From NCBI GenBank assembly GCA_006227095.1, contig SBFZ01000104.1, positions 1 through 6,521 of the forward strand: DNA of 6,521 nucleotides, in the 5' to 3' direction. Source of the stretch: Bacteroidota bacterium (GTDB taxonomy: Bacteria; Bacteroidota; Bacteroidia; Bacteroidales; VadinHA17). A program made the translations under genes and the position numbers. Shown piece after piece: positions 1 through 5,332 of this stretch; positions within the stretch are counted from its first letter, which is position 1, and each line of letters opens with the position of its first letter. The notes under the pieces are model-generated. The model made no database searches. It worked only from the letters and a program-made list of their open reading frames with translations, and was not told the DNA's origin.

Positions 1-356
1 TGCAGGGCATCAAGCTGCCCCTCATTCACAAAATGGATACGTCTCTTTTTCAGATCGGCAAGCAGGCCGGCATATGTTTCTTCAAAGAGTCCATTCTGAT
101 TCATGACGATTTCATGGATCGTCTTGAGGGTAGCCTTAGGACTGTAACCGAGAATGCTTTTTGCCTTGCTGCCCAGTGAGGTAAGCCGTCTGAGTGTGGC
201 AACCCTCACCCTGAAATACTCATCGAGGTTGTTTGAATAGATACCCAGGAAGTTGAATCTCTCAAGCAGCGGCACTTCACTGTTGGCAGCTTCCTGCAGC
301 ACCCTGGCATTGAAATGGAGCCAGCTTATCTCCTTGGGTATGTAGGTTTTATTCAT
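1..356 (-). CDS. ppk1: Polyphosphate kinase 1, N-terminal part (cut by window edge)
   Basis: I translated this from the minus strand. An ATG at 356-354 opens a frame with no stop through to position 1, giving 118 residues of a protein usually near 690. PPK1 reversibly transfers the gamma-phosphate of ATP onto a growing inorganic polyphosphate chain. The visible part is the N-terminal domain: KEISWLHFNARVLQEA (residues 8-23), then PLLERFNFLGIYSNNLDEYF (29-48). These align closely with E. coli PPK1 (KELSWLSFNERVLQEA and IYSNNLDEF), and Asn43 corresponds to the ATP-contacting Asn45 of the E. coli enzyme. The catalytic histidines lie outside the window. The start codon overlaps the stop of the upstream phosphatase gene by 4 nt (ATGA, 356-353), so translational coupling and co-transcription are likely. 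Identification is firm; completeness cannot be judged. Confidence 0.96.
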   Translation of the reverse strand, partial: MNKTYIPKEISWLHFNARVLQEAANSEVPLLERFNFLGIYSNNLDEYFRVRVATLRRLTSLGSKAKSILGYSPKATLKTIHEIVMNQNGLFEETYAGLLADLKKRRIHFVNEGQLDAL

Positions 357-883
357 GAATGCTCTTTTGGGGTCAGGAAAAAGAGAGTCTTTCCGCTCTC
401 AGGCTCCACCCCGGACCAGCTTCCGGCATCGAACTCCAGGCAGTAAATACCTGTCTTGGGAAGTATATCCGGCTCGTCCGAGGCAAAAAAGGCCGCCAGG
501 TCAGTGATGAGAGGGTTATGACCGAAGAAGGTCACTGTATGGTCAGCATCGTCAAGATTCCTGATAAAGGAGAGGAAATCATCTTCCCGGATACTGAGGT
601 AAAGTTCGGGGGCCAGTTTGATTTCTGAAGGACTGATGCCGTATTCCCTGCAGAAGATAAGTGCTGTCTCAAGGGCCCGGAAGGCAGGACTGCTTATAAT
701 TTTCCCCGGATACTCGCCCTTCGATTTGAGTATTTCAGCCATAAGCCTGGTATTTACCTTCCCCTTAACGGTCAGTGACCTTTCAAAATCAGATATTGCG
801 GGGTCCTGATCCTCTGCCTTGCTGTGCCTTATAAAAATCAGTTTTCTTCTTTTGTTCTCCGTTATGATGTTCTTCTTCGCCAT
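353..883 (-). CDS. sixA: SixA-like histidine phosphatase
   Basis: This 176-residue protein is a short single-domain member of the histidine phosphatase (phosphoglycerate-mutase-like) superfamily, closest in size and motifs to SixA-type phosphohistidine phosphatases. Visible active-site elements are the RH motif (Arg19-His20, in FIRHSKAED; His20 would be the phosphorylated nucleophile), the second arginine in SSPAFRALETA (Arg69), the acid-containing PELY stretch (92-95), and the second histidine in FFGHNP (His122). There is no signal peptide or membrane segment, so it should be cytoplasmic. It ends in an ATGA overlap with ppk1, and pfkA lies 145 bp upstream on the same strand. I see no promoter of its own, so transcription from the pfkA side is plausible. 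The start at 883 is preceded by an A/T-rich leader without a Shine-Dalgarno sequence. The true substrate (phosphohistidine protein, small phosphoester or polyphosphate-related compound) is not shown by the sequence. Confidence 0.9.
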   Translation of the reverse strand: MAKKNIITENKRRKLIFIRHSKAEDQDPAISDFERSLTVKGKVNTRLMAEILKSKGEYPGKIISSPAFRALETALIFCREYGISPSEIKLAPELYLSIREDDFLSFIRNLDDADHTVTFFGHNPLITDLAAFFASDEPDILPKTGIYCLEFDAGSWSGVEPESGKTLFFLTPKEHS

Positions 884-917
884 AATATTATTGAGGTTAA
901 TTATGCAATCATGTTAC

Positions 918-1016
918 TCCTGCTACACGCGGGCCGCGTCATCCGGACCCGGGCGGGAATTCTCCTCCTGCCACCCCCGGGCCCCCGTCATCCGGACCGG
1001 GGCGGGAATTCTCCTC
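918..1016. repeat. Two tandem ~49-bp repeats with hairpin cores after pfkA
   Basis: Two direct copies lie between the pfkA stop and the sixA-like start. The cores 937-967 and 986-1016 are offset by 49 bp and match at 30 of 31 positions. The flanking part (918-936 versus 966-985) also aligns, with a one-base gap and several mismatches. Each copy can fold: in copy 2, 981-985 pairs with 999-1003 and 987-989 with 995-997 around a 5-nt loop. In copy 1 the equivalent inner pair 936/950 is G-C where copy 2 has C-G (985/999), which is a compensatory change. No T-run follows, so this is not a standard terminator. It could be a read-through mRNA hairpin, a dispersed intergenic repeat, or a simple duplication. 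Confidence 0.75.
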
Positions 1017-1028
1017 ATTCCGGAATAA

Positions 1029-2075
1029 TCATACTCCGAAGCTGGTTCCCATCTCCATAGCCTGCCTGACCATCGGGTCGTCACTGCCTACCAGTTTGGT
1101 CTTGCCTCCCACCTCAGAGAGTTTAACAGAGGATATTTCACCGTTGCGCAATGCCACCATCCTTCCGAAGTCATTCTTCGCAATCAGGTTGGCGGCAGCG
1201 GCACCGAACCGTGATGCCAGCACCCTGTCCATGGGTGACGGAGATCCGCCTCTCTGTATATAACCAAGAACTGTCTCTCTTGTTTCCAGGCCGGTCTCTT
1301 CCTCTATTCTCCGTGCCAGGTATCTTGCCGGTGAATCTTCACCTTCAGGAATCTTAATCCCCTCGGCAACAACGACAATGGAGTAAGGTTTGTTGTTGTC
1401 GGCTCTCTTCCTGAGGTAGTTCATCACCACCTTTTCATCATGTGGTATCTCGGGTATCAGGATGACGTCACCACCTCCGGCCATGCCTGAATAGAGTGCG
1501 AGCCAGCCTGCGTTGTGCCCCATGATTTCTATTACCATTATCCGCTTGTGCGAGTTTGCCGTTGAGTGGAGTCTGTCAATGGCTTCGGTTGCTATGTTTA
1601 CAGCCGAGTCAAACCCGAATGTCATGTCCGTCCCCCATATGTCATTGTCAATGGTTTTCGGAACGCCCACCACGTTCAGACCCTCCTCCGAAAGCATGTT
1701 TGCAGTCTTCATGGTGCCATTGCCGCCGATACAGACCAGGCAGTCGAGTCCCATCTGTTCATAGTGTTCCCTTATGAGCAACGGCTTGCGGAACTCATCC
1801 TTCTTCTTTCCCTTGAATGGCTTCTCACGCGATGTGCCCAGTATTGTACCTCCAAGGGTGAGTATGCCCGAGAGATCACTCTCGGTCAGCTCACGGTACT
1901 CCTTGTGTATCAGGCCGGCATAGCCGTCACTGATTCCAACCACGGTCATGCCGTATTTGACAATGGCTGTCTTGCCCACTCCCCTGATGGCGGCATTGAT
2001 ACCCGGACAATCGCCACCGGCAGTGAGGATCCCTATCCTCTTGGGCGTGCCTTTCCTGTTGTTTGATTTTCCCAT
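1029..2075 (-). CDS. pfkA: 6-phosphofructokinase (PfkA family), unusual GGNGT/PKTIDND signature
   Basis: The enzyme phosphorylates fructose 6-phosphate to fructose 1,6-bisphosphate, the committed glycolytic step, in the cytoplasm. I take the ATG at 2075-2073 as start (348 residues). A TTG at 2099 would add eight residues (numbering below uses that longer form), but it overlaps a -7-like promoter element, so the ATG is preferred. Motifs in order: nucleotide-site GGDCPGINAAIR (28-39), GGNGT (125-129), catalytic PKTIDND (147-153, Asp151 equivalent to E. coli Asp127), and the substrate-site MGHNAGW (193-199). The residue equivalent to E. coli Gly104 is Gly128, a feature of ATP users. The residue equivalent to Gly124 is Lys148, common in PPi-dependent and some ATP-dependent relatives. 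The E. coli Asp103 equivalent is Asn127. ATP use is likely but not certain. It leads a probable minus-strand unit with the SixA-like gene and ppk1. Confidence 0.95.
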   Translation of the reverse strand: MGKSNNRKGTPKRIGILTAGGDCPGINAAIRGVGKTAIVKYGMTVVGISDGYAGLIHKEYRELTESDLSGILTLGGTILGTSREKPFKGKKKDEFRKPLLIREHYEQMGLDCLVCIGGNGTMKTANMLSEEGLNVVGVPKTIDNDIWGTDMTFGFDSAVNIATEAIDRLHSTANSHKRIMVIEIMGHNAGWLALYSGMAGGGDVILIPEIPHDEKVVMNYLRKRADNNKPYSIVVVAEGIKIPEGEDSPARYLARRIEEETGLETRETVLGYIQRGGSPSPMDRVLASRFGAAAANLIAKNDFGRMVALRNGEISSVKLSEVGGKTKLVGSDDPMVRQAMEMGTSFGV

Positions 2076-2096
2076 GGTTTTCAGGTTGTTCTTTCC

Positions 2097-2104
2097 CAAA
2101 TGTA
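2097..2104 (-). promoter_or_regulatory. Candidate -7 element (TACATTTG) for pfkA, proximal
   Basis: The minus strand reads TACATTTG, an exact match to the Bacteroidetes -7 consensus TAnnTTTG, 22 nt before the pfkA ATG at 2075. I see no good -33 TTG at 19-21 nt. If used, it would start transcription between the alternative TTG codon and the ATG, and so support the ATG start. Confidence 0.4.
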
Positions 2105-2153
2105 CTAAAAAATCAGGGTCTGCTCCGGGTAATTATCCATATTATCAGTGGGG

Positions 2154-2161
2154 CAAAGGTA
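2154..2161 (-). promoter_or_regulatory. Candidate -7 element (TACCTTTG) for pfkA, distal
   Basis: A second exact match to TAnnTTTG on the minus strand, facing pfkA and about 80 nt upstream of its ATG. It would give a leader of roughly 70 nt. No convincing -33 element is visible at the usual spacing, so the call rests on the -7 match and its position. Confidence 0.4.
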
Positions 2162-2193
2162 GGAATGTACCTCTACCGGTGAATGATTAAACC

Positions 2194-2209
2194 GTTACAA
2201 TTTTGTAAC
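2194..2209. promoter_or_regulatory. 16-bp palindrome, possible operator between pfkA and CHAD gene
   Basis: GTTACAA (2194-2200) and TTGTAAC (2203-2209) form a perfect 7-bp inverted repeat around TT. It lies 26 bp upstream of the CHAD gene start and about 33 bp upstream of the distal pfkA -7 candidate, a position from which a dimeric regulator could act on one or both divergent genes. The right arm overlaps a near-match to the -7 consensus on the plus strand (TAACTTTA, 2206-2213), which could serve the CHAD gene. The regulator is unknown. Confidence 0.4.
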
Positions 2210-2234
2210 TTTATCAGGCATCATCAATCTGATT

Positions 2235-3137
2235 ATGAATCCAAAAAACAGCGGCGAAATAAAGGAGATAAAGAGTACAATGGCTGGTTATATTTCCGGG
2301 TCACTGGAGTTGTTGTCAGGAGACCCGGTGCCGGGTGACAAGGCCATTCATGATGTAAGGGTGCTGATGAAGAAGCACCGCGCAGCCATACGGCTTCTTA
2401 AACCGGTACTTGATGAGGCAGTATATCGCAGGGAGTACCTGGCAGGCAGGGAGACCGGTCGACTTCTTGCCTCCTGGCGGGATACTGCTGTACTCCGCAA
2501 AACAGTGAAGTCACTCAGGAAAGACAACCCGGAGCTCTTTGTCAGGTTGCATGACAACGAAAAGATAATGAACCTTTTGCGCAAACCTTACTCAGGCTGG
2601 GATGATGCAGGCCGGCAGGCAAAAGCTGTCAGGGAGGTGGCTGACAGACTTAAAAAAGCACAATACAGGCTTCGGTTCATAAGTATGGGAGAACCAGACA
2701 AGATTCTTCTTTTCGGCGCGCTGGAGGAGTCTTACAGAGCTGCTGCCATGGCCTACCTTACATGCCGAAACAAGCCTTCAGCACGTCTGTTGCATGAGTT
2801 CAGAAAGAAGTCAAAGACTCTGATGTACCAGCTGGTCTTTTTCAGGTACCTGGCTCCACGCGAAGTAAGGCAGCTAGAGAAAAGACTTAACACCATGACA
2901 CAGAACCTGGGCCGGTTCAATGACCTGAGCCAGGTCAGCAACATTACCGGGTACAAATTTGGTGAAAGCGGCAACCGTGATACGGACGATGAACTGGCCA
3001 TTGTCATAAGAGACAGGCAGGATAAGTACCTGGTTAAGGTCTGGCCGGTTGCCTACCGGGTATTTCTGCCGGGGAAAAAGTTGCAGGATATTATTGGAGT
3101 TGCCATCCAGGGTAATATGGTCAATAACAACCGGTGA
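2235..3137 (+). CDS. Stand-alone CHAD-domain protein (predicted polyphosphate binder)
   Basis: This 300-residue protein is a single CHAD domain (conserved histidine alpha-helical domain), without the CYTH phosphatase domain that often accompanies it. The family builds two four-helix bundles around a basic groove, and several members bind inorganic polyphosphate and localise to polyphosphate granules. Visible hallmarks: first repeat IHDVRVLMKKHRAAIRLL (38-55, with His39, Arg42, Lys46, Lys47, Arg49, Arg53), SWRDTAVL (80-87, the usual ARDxDV position), second repeat LHEFRKKSKTLMYQL (186-200, His187 plus a basic cluster), and LGRFNDL (225-231). There is no signal peptide or membrane segment. It is divergent from pfkA and one gene away from the phosphatase and ppk1, which fits a polyphosphate role. 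The start ATG at 2235 has no Shine-Dalgarno; Met16 is a less likely alternative. The 3' end including the stop codon is tandemly duplicated downstream. Confidence 0.88.
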   Translation: MNPKNSGEIKEIKSTMAGYISGSLELLSGDPVPGDKAIHDVRVLMKKHRAAIRLLKPVLDEAVYRREYLAGRETGRLLASWRDTAVLRKTVKSLRKDNPELFVRLHDNEKIMNLLRKPYSGWDDAGRQAKAVREVADRLKKAQYRLRFISMGEPDKILLFGALEESYRAAAMAYLTCRNKPSARLLHEFRKKSKTLMYQLVFFRYLAPREVRQLEKRLNTMTQNLGRFNDLSQVSNITGYKFGESGNRDTDDELAIVIRDRQDKYLVKVWPVAYRVFLPGKKLQDIIGVAIQGNMVNNNR

Positions 3138-3189
3138 TTTTTTTAAGGTAATGAGGTCAAAAACAGCCGGTGATTTTTTCAAGTATTGA
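3119..3189. repeat. 36-bp tandem duplication spanning the CHAD stop codon
   Basis: Unit A (3119-3154) and unit B (3155-3189) both begin GGTCAA and share CCGGTGATTTTTT at the same phase, with a few substitutions and a one-base shortening at the end of B. Unit A contains the last five sense codons and the TGA stop of the CHAD gene (3135-3137). Unit B repeats them in the same frame, reading EVKNSR-stop against MVNNNR-stop, but lies behind two earlier stops and is untranslated. Confidence 0.75.
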
Positions 3190-3278
3190 GGATTAAATCC
3201 GGATTGTCAGCCTGGAGGGGAAGCGGGCGATGCCGGAGAGCAGCCTGCCAGAAACAAGGTTGATGGATCAGGTCCTTT

Positions 3279-4220
3279 TCAGTCTCCCCGGTTCTGGTAA
3301 TCAAGACCTCTTACCATGGCCATCAGTTGCATCCTGTTCCTTACATTGGTTTTCATGTAGATACGTGAGGTGTGGTCCTTCACCGTCTGCAGGCTGATAA
3401 AAAGCTTGTCGGCAATCTCCTGGTTACTGAGCCCGTTGCAGATCTCCCTGATGATTTCGGCTTCACGGGGAGATATTTCATGGAGGCTGATAAAGTCTTC
3501 AATGCCGTCTGGCAAAGGCATTGGTTCAGGCAGCCTCACCGGCTTAAGATCAGTCCTGTAGCTAAGCCACAGTGATATCAGGGTTATAGTGGCGAACAGG
3601 AGGAAGACAAAAGCCAGTGCCATCCAGGCAGAGTGGGGTATCAGCACCAGCACAAGTGCCTGTGCAATTGCTCCGCCTGAAACAATAAGGGCAATGATGA
3701 ACCGGTCCTTCGCTGAAGGTGAATCGGAGTTGCCTTTCAGCAGGGTAAACGATGCAATCAGCGCATAGACCAGTGCTGCTGCCGTGTAGTAATATCTGAA
3801 GAGAGGCAGTGCATCATCGAATTCCATCTCCCTGAGCACCATCCCCAGTGCGGCTATTATACCGAAATTGACAATGAGAAACAGGAGCGTGAAGAATTTT
3901 CCCGGTCTCAGCCCGGAGGCTTCAGCAGCAAACCTGATGAGCATCATCCATCCGAATACCAGGAAGGGGAGGCCAAGCAGAAGCGAAATGACTGATATGG
4001 TTGAATAGAGAGCCGGGTCAAGCCTGCTTCCTGCAAGGGCAACGATGATGAACTGCCCCCAGATACCGTAAAAACCAAAGGCCGAGATGAACAGATTGTG
4101 ATAAAAGAGCGACTTCAGGAAGGGGAGAGGATATTCTTCCAGCATCCTTGTTACAAGAAGGATGCTTCCTGCAGCCATCGCAGCAGAGAACACAAAAATG
4201 ACCAGACTTATGAGCTCCAT
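3279..4220 (-). CDS. Membrane-bound LuxR-type transcription regulator (7 helices + HTH)
   Basis: This 313-residue protein has an N-terminal block of about seven predicted membrane helices (roughly 4-22, 37-60, 73-96, 108-128, 143-162, 175-193, 197-217). A short cytosolic linker and a C-terminal LuxR/GerE-type helix-turn-helix (about 249-303) follow. The HTH is recognisable from ISPREAEIIREICNGLSNQEIA (two adjoining pieces, 249-270), then the recognition-helix part SLQTVKDHTSRIYMK and a closing NRMQLM. This domain binds DNA; here it would do so while tethered to the membrane, so the helical block may sense a membrane or envelope signal. There is no autoinducer-binding or receiver domain, so it is neither a classical quorum-sensing LuxR nor a response regulator. 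It is transcribed away from the membrane protein at 4402 across a shared control region carrying three similar palindromic motifs, which it may bind. The ATG at 4220 lacks a Shine-Dalgarno. Ligand and targets are unknown. Confidence 0.9.
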   Translation of the reverse strand: MELISLVIFVFSAAMAAGSILLVTRMLEEYPLPFLKSLFYHNLFISAFGFYGIWGQFIIVALAGSRLDPALYSTISVISLLLGLPFLVFGWMMLIRFAAEASGLRPGKFFTLLFLIVNFGIIAALGMVLREMEFDDALPLFRYYYTAAALVYALIASFTLLKGNSDSPSAKDRFIIALIVSGGAIAQALVLVLIPHSAWMALAFVFLLFATITLISLWLSYRTDLKPVRLPEPMPLPDGIEDFISLHEISPREAEIIREICNGLSNQEIADKLFISLQTVKDHTSRIYMKTNVRNRMQLMAMVRGLDYQNRGD

Positions 4221-4255
4221 TTACAGTTGCCGATCTATTCCGTTGATATTCAGAC

Positions 4256-4270
4256 CCTACTTAGGTAGTG
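4256..4270 (+). promoter_or_regulatory. Putative operator copy 1
   Basis: CCTACTTAGGTAGTG, with near-palindromic core TACTTAGGTA. It matches copy 2 at 13 of 15 positions and lies 20 bp (about two helical turns) from it in the same orientation, 36 bp upstream of the LuxR-type gene start. Confidence 0.6.
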
Positions 4271-4275
4271 GCCGT

Positions 4276-4290
4276 CATACTTAAGTAGTG
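4276..4290 (+). promoter_or_regulatory. Putative operator copy 2 (perfect palindromic core)
   Basis: CATACTTAAGTAGTG, with a perfect 10-bp palindrome TACTTAAGTA at 4278-4287. It is the middle of three related motifs between the divergent LuxR-type and membrane-protein genes. It also forms an inverted repeat with copy 3 (AGTAGTG at 4284-4290 against CACTACT at 4302-4308, 11-nt spacer). Confidence 0.6.
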
Positions 4291-4301
4291 TTTTCAAAAA
4301 T

Positions 4302-4316
4302 CACTACTAAGGTATG
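4302..4316 (-). promoter_or_regulatory. Putative operator copy 3 (inverted)
   Basis: The minus strand reads CATACCTTAGTAGTG, matching copy 2 at 13 of 15 positions in opposite orientation. Its centre is about 30 bp upstream of the -7 candidate at 4340-4347. That is roughly -45 to the inferred transcription start, a usual place for an activator next to the -33 region. Confidence 0.6.
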
Positions 4317-4339
4317 AATTCCATCCATAGCCGTTATAA

Positions 4340-4347
4340 TAGATTTG
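4340..4347 (+). promoter_or_regulatory. Candidate -7 promoter element (TAGATTTG) for the membrane-protein gene
   Basis: An exact match to the Bacteroidetes -7 consensus TAnnTTTG, 54 nt before the ATG at 4402. No clear TTG -33 element lies 19-21 nt upstream. That would be consistent with a promoter needing an activator bound at the adjacent copy 3 motif (inference). Confidence 0.5.
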
Positions 4348-4401
4348 CTTCAACAAACGATTTTTTTCAGAACAGTATAAACAGTAAAAAGCGAAAAAGA
4401 A

Positions 4402-5169
4402 ATGGAAGCAAAAAGCATTTACAGGTATGTACCATCCTTCAGCGGCGCCTACGGTACCGGATGGAAGGCAATGGCAGATAATTTCCTCAGGTTATTGCTG
4501 GTGGTTCTCGTGCTGGCAGTGATCACATCCCCGATGATGGGGCCGAAGGCGAAGTTTGACTTCGATCCGGGTGATTTCAGAAACATGCCGTTTGATATGG
4601 ATCACTTCTTTAAATTTGGTGCATTCGGTATTGCAGCAGCGTTCATGGGACTGATTGCGCTGCTCTATTATTTCCTTCTCCTGCCGGTGTTCAAATTCGG
4701 GGCAAAGATGATGTTCGTGCAGGCTGCACGCCAGGTCACCCCTGATTTTGACATGCTCATCAGCGGGTTCCGCAGGAACTACCTTAATATAGTACTCGCC
4801 AACCTTCTCCTGACTGCGCTTATCGGGATCGGTATAGTCTTCCTCCTGGTGCCGGGCATTATACTGGCATGCCGGCTGGCTTTCACACCTTACCTGGTGA
4901 TGGACAGGAACCTTGACCCGATCAAGGCGGCAGAGGAGAGCTGGAGACTTACCCGCGGGCACGGGTGGACAATTTTCCTGATGGGATTTATCAGCTTCTT
5001 CATCTACATCGCCGGGTTCATATGCTTCTTTATAGGTGTACTGGTGTCAGATATGTGGGTAAAAAGCTCATTCGCAGCACTCTATCACTCAACCCTGATC
5101 GAAAGGGGACTGTGGCAGGTTGAAGCAGCTCCTGTAACCGGAACCGAGGAGCCTGGCGAAACTCTCTAA
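4402..5169 (+). CDS. Polytopic membrane protein, unknown function
   Basis: This 255-residue integral membrane protein has hydrophobic segments at about 29-46, 73-96, 129-158 (possibly a re-entrant or double-length segment with a central LVPGIIL turn) and 190-214. A soluble Phe/Asp-rich stretch separates the first two. The block from about 149 to 232 (VPGIILACRLAF, YLVMD, DPIKAAEESWRLTRGHGW, then a long helix) resembles the 'ALKRSW-x-LTKG' signature of the DUF975, YciC and GPDPase-membrane-domain clan. Those proteins are poorly characterised and act in membrane or lipid contexts. No catalytic motif is visible, and I do not assign a function. The A-rich leader without a Shine-Dalgarno before ATG 4402 is typical for Bacteroidetes. 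It is divergent from the membrane-bound LuxR-type regulator, which is its most likely regulator, and it is monocistronic with its own terminator downstream. Confidence 0.85.
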   Translation: MEAKSIYRYVPSFSGAYGTGWKAMADNFLRLLLVVLVLAVITSPMMGPKAKFDFDPGDFRNMPFDMDHFFKFGAFGIAAAFMGLIALLYYFLLLPVFKFGAKMMFVQAARQVTPDFDMLISGFRRNYLNIVLANLLLTALIGIGIVFLLVPGIILACRLAFTPYLVMDRNLDPIKAAEESWRLTRGHGWTIFLMGFISFFIYIAGFICFFIGVLVSDMWVKSSFAALYHSTLIERGLWQVEAAPVTGTEEPGETL

Positions 5170-5296
5170 GCGCCCGAACGGAGCAGCTAAGATTAACCGG
5201 CGACTAGCTCCGGGAGGAGCAAGCCGGAGCCAACGAGGCCCCGGAGCACAAAAAAAAGAAAATGTACTCATTTATTTGAACTTCATAACCTTCACG
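5170..5296 (+). other. Long structured 3' leader-out between membrane gene and terminator
   Basis: This is 127 bp of noncoding sequence between the stop codon and the terminator. It has several mutually exclusive pairings: GCTCCGG (5207-5213) can pair with CCGGAGC at 5224-5230 or at 5241-5247, while GCTCC (5207-5211) can pair with GGAGC at 5216-5220 inside an outer CCGGC/GCCGG stem (5197-5201 with 5223-5227). An A-rich run (about 5249-5262) follows. No credible gene is seen; whether the structure matters is unknown. Confidence 0.4.
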
Positions 5297-5332
5297 GAGG
5301 AGGCCGGTTAGCCATACCGGCTTTCTCTTTTT
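5297..5332 (+). terminator. Rho-independent terminator after the membrane-protein gene
   Basis: GCCGGT (5303-5308) pairs perfectly with ACCGGC (5316-5321) around a 7-nt loop. The stem extends outward through 5297-5302 with 5322-5327 using two G-U wobbles. The 3' side is followed by CTTTTT (5327-5332), giving a U-rich tail. It works only in the plus direction and ends the 4402-5169 transcript. Confidence 0.85.

Noticed and set aside
1017..1026. Perfect palindrome ATTCCGGAAT next to the pfkA stop, and AATCCGGATT at 3196-3205
   Set aside because: Both are short, isolated 10-bp palindromes of different sequence and without promoter context; chance is a sufficient explanation.
819..1060. Short plus-strand frames across the pfkA/phosphatase gap
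   Set aside because: They consist of the 49-bp repeat and the ends of opposite-strand genes, with no start context or protein similarity I can recognise.
1566..2066. Open frame of 166 codons on the plus strand opposite pfkA
   Set aside because: It lies wholly antisense to a well-conserved enzyme, its translation has no recognisable domain, and it is explained by codon bias of the real gene.
3125..3145. T-run after the CHAD stop codon as an intrinsic terminator
   Set aside because: The only palindrome before the T-run is ACCGGT, too short to form a loop; there is no real stem, so no terminator is called.
3279..4220. LuxR-type regulator as a quorum-sensing receptor
   Set aside because: There is no autoinducer-binding domain; the N-terminal part is a block of membrane helices.
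4492..4962. Open frame of 156 codons on the minus strand opposite the membrane protein
   Set aside because: The translation is low-complexity, rich in His, Glu and Arg, the mirror of hydrophobic codons on the other strand; a shadow frame.
5197..5247. Inverted repeats CCGGC/GCCGG and GCTCCGG/CCGGAGC as insertion-sequence ends
   Set aside because: The repeats are a few bases apart, with no transposase and no target duplication around them; RNA structure is the simpler reading.
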